Of a stretch of DNA of 64,000 bases, positions 63,077 through 64,000 are shown in pieces. How positions within the stretch are numbered: the first letter of the stretch is position 1; each line of letters begins with the position of its first letter. The DNA is taken from positions 62,001-126,000 of the forward strand of contig CAYJPV010000007.1 of NCBI GenBank assembly GCA_964372095.1. The letters run 5' to 3'. This stretch comes from CAYJPV01 sp964372095 (GTDB taxonomy: Bacteria > Acidobacteriota > Vicinamibacteria > Vicinamibacterales > JAKQTR01). The position numbers were made by a program, and so were the translations under genes. The notes under the pieces are model-generated. The model worked only from the letters and a program-made list of their open reading frames with translations. It did no database searches and had not been told where the DNA came from.

Positions 63077-63994
63077 TCACGCCGGAAAGAGCCCTTCCAC
63101 CGACAGATACCGCTCGCCGGTGTCGTAGCAGAACGTCAGGATCCTGGCGCCGTCGGGCAGGCCGGGCGACGTGCGTGCGACGGCCGCCAGCGAGGCGCCG
63201 GACGAGGTCCCGACAAACAGGCCTTCTTCACGGGCGGCGCGGGCCGCATACGCGAAGGCCTCCTCTTCAGTCACCTGAATCACCCCGTCGAGTACGCCGA
63301 CATGGAGGTTGGCTGGCACGAATCCGGCCCCGATTCCCTGCAGCTTGTGCGGCCCAGGCGCGCCACCGGAGATGACGGGCGACTTGGCCGGTTCGACCGC
63401 GAACACCTTCAGCCCCGGCATGAGCGGCTTGAGGACCTCCGCCACGCCGGTGATGTGGCCACCCGTCCCCACGCCGGTAATGAGGTAGTCCAGGCCCTCG
63501 GGAAACGCCGCACTGATCTCGCGCGCCGTCGTGCGCTGGTGCACGGCGATGTTGGCCGGGTTGTCGAACTGCTGAGGCATCCAGCTCCCCGGCGTCTCCG
63601 CGACCAGTGCCGTGGCGCGCTCGATGGCGCCCTTCATGCCCTGCTCCCGGGGTGTGAGTTCGAGCGTTGCTCCGTAGGCGGTCATGATCCGGCGCCGCTC
63701 CACCGACATCGACTCGGGCATCACGAGGATCAGCCGGTACCCCTTCACGGCGGCCACCATCGCGAGCCCGATCCCCGTATTGCCGGATGTCGGCTCGATG
63801 ATCACGGCCCCCGGGGCCAGCACGCCGCGCGTTTCGGCGTCTTCGATCATCGAGAGGGCGATCCGGTCCTTGATGCTCCCGCCGGGATTGGCGCGTTCGA
63901 GCTTCATCCAGACGTCCAGACGCGGGTCGAACAGGCGCCGGATGCGGACGTGCGGCGTGTTGCCGATGGTGCCGAGAATGGTGTCGACTCTCAC
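63077..63994 (-). CDS. cysK: Cysteine synthase (O-acetylserine sulfhydrylase)
   Basis: This PLP enzyme makes cysteine from O-acetylserine and sulfide. The 305-residue protein has the PLP Lys42 in NPGGSIKDRIAL, the substrate loop TSGNTG at 69-74, the phosphate-binding GVGTGGHITG and the closing GTSSGASL. It starts at a GTG 7 bases from the right edge of the window, so no ribosome site can be judged and a start further out is possible. Length matches CysK. It could be CysM or a cystathionine-beta-synthase-like form; the GHITGVAEVLK region favours CysK. It is co-oriented with the GTPase operon but separated by 207 bases with a new promoter. Confidence 0.92.
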   Translation of the reverse strand: MRVDTILGTIGNTPHVRIRRLFDPRLDVWMKLERANPGGSIKDRIALSMIEDAETRGVLAPGAVIIEPTSGNTGIGLAMVAAVKGYRLILVMPESMSVERRRIMTAYGATLELTPREQGMKGAIERATALVAETPGSWMPQQFDNPANIAVHQRTTAREISAAFPEGLDYLITGVGTGGHITGVAEVLKPLMPGLKVFAVEPAKSPVISGGAPGPHKLQGIGAGFVPANLHVGVLDGVIQVTEEEAFAYAARAAREEGLFVGTSSGASLAAVARTSPGLPDGARILTFCYDTGERYLSVEGLFPA

Positions 63995-64000
63995 GGGGGC

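Noticed and set aside
1..64000. CRISPR arrays, rRNA, tRNA, prophage or insertion sequences
   Set aside because: No regularly spaced repeats, no structural RNA signatures and no transposase, integrase or capsid genes were found by reading both strands.

Overview
The window reads as chromosomal DNA from a GC-rich member of the Acidobacteriota, most likely Vicinamibacteria or a Luteitalea-like lineage. That placement is an inference. It rests on five full-length duplicated orphan permeases of the acidobacterial ADOP type, each lacking an ABC ATPase; on PadR regulators paired with them; and on a dense set of PAS sensor kinases, a HDOD protein, a CheB-CheR fusion and a Tricorn-like protease. I saw no rRNA, tRNA, CRISPR array, integrase or insertion-sequence transposase.

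Layout. 1-12.6 kb: an ankyrin-repeat protein (cut by the left edge), a PadR regulator with a clear promoter and operator, four ADOP permeases (two forward, two reverse, converging near 6.65 kb), a DUF4097 protein, and two decayed permease scraps. 12.7-21.4 kb: a forward heme operon (membrane protein, HemX/CcsA-like protein, hemA, hemC, hemE, hemN, hemH, hemY) covering the protoporphyrin-dependent branch without hemB or hemD. 21.4-30 kb: a secreted glycoside hydrolase family 2 enzyme, a second PadR plus ADOP pair with a 25-bp palindromic operator, and a Tricorn-like S41 protease. 30-39 kb: a 1330-residue GAF/six-PAS hybrid kinase, an arginase-family enzyme, a c-type heme protein, an Ig-like lipoprotein and a membrane Ser/Thr kinase. 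39-46.8 kb: a scarred region with a truncated hydrolase, an amidohydrolase scrap and two copies of a 38-bp palindromic repeat, around a hybrid kinase, a CheB-CheR-PAS fusion, a small secreted protein, an AIM24-family protein and an amidohydrolase.

46.8-57.5 kb: eight reverse-strand signalling genes, most overlapping by 4-8 bases, form one likely operon: a NarX/NarL-type pair, a lone receiver, three histidine kinases, a receiver-HDOD protein and a receiver with a degenerate HD-GYP domain. 57.6-62.9 kb: a four-gene reverse operon with its own good promoter encodes a coiled-coil protein, a membrane protein with a possible roadblock-like cytoplasmic domain and a periplasmic OmpA domain, a Ras/Rab-like small GTPase with Glu at the position of Ras Gln61, and a hybrid histidine kinase with an unrecognised N-terminal domain. 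This module, which could tie a small GTPase to the cell wall and to a phosphorelay, is the best candidate for an undescribed system here. The window ends with a cysteine synthase.
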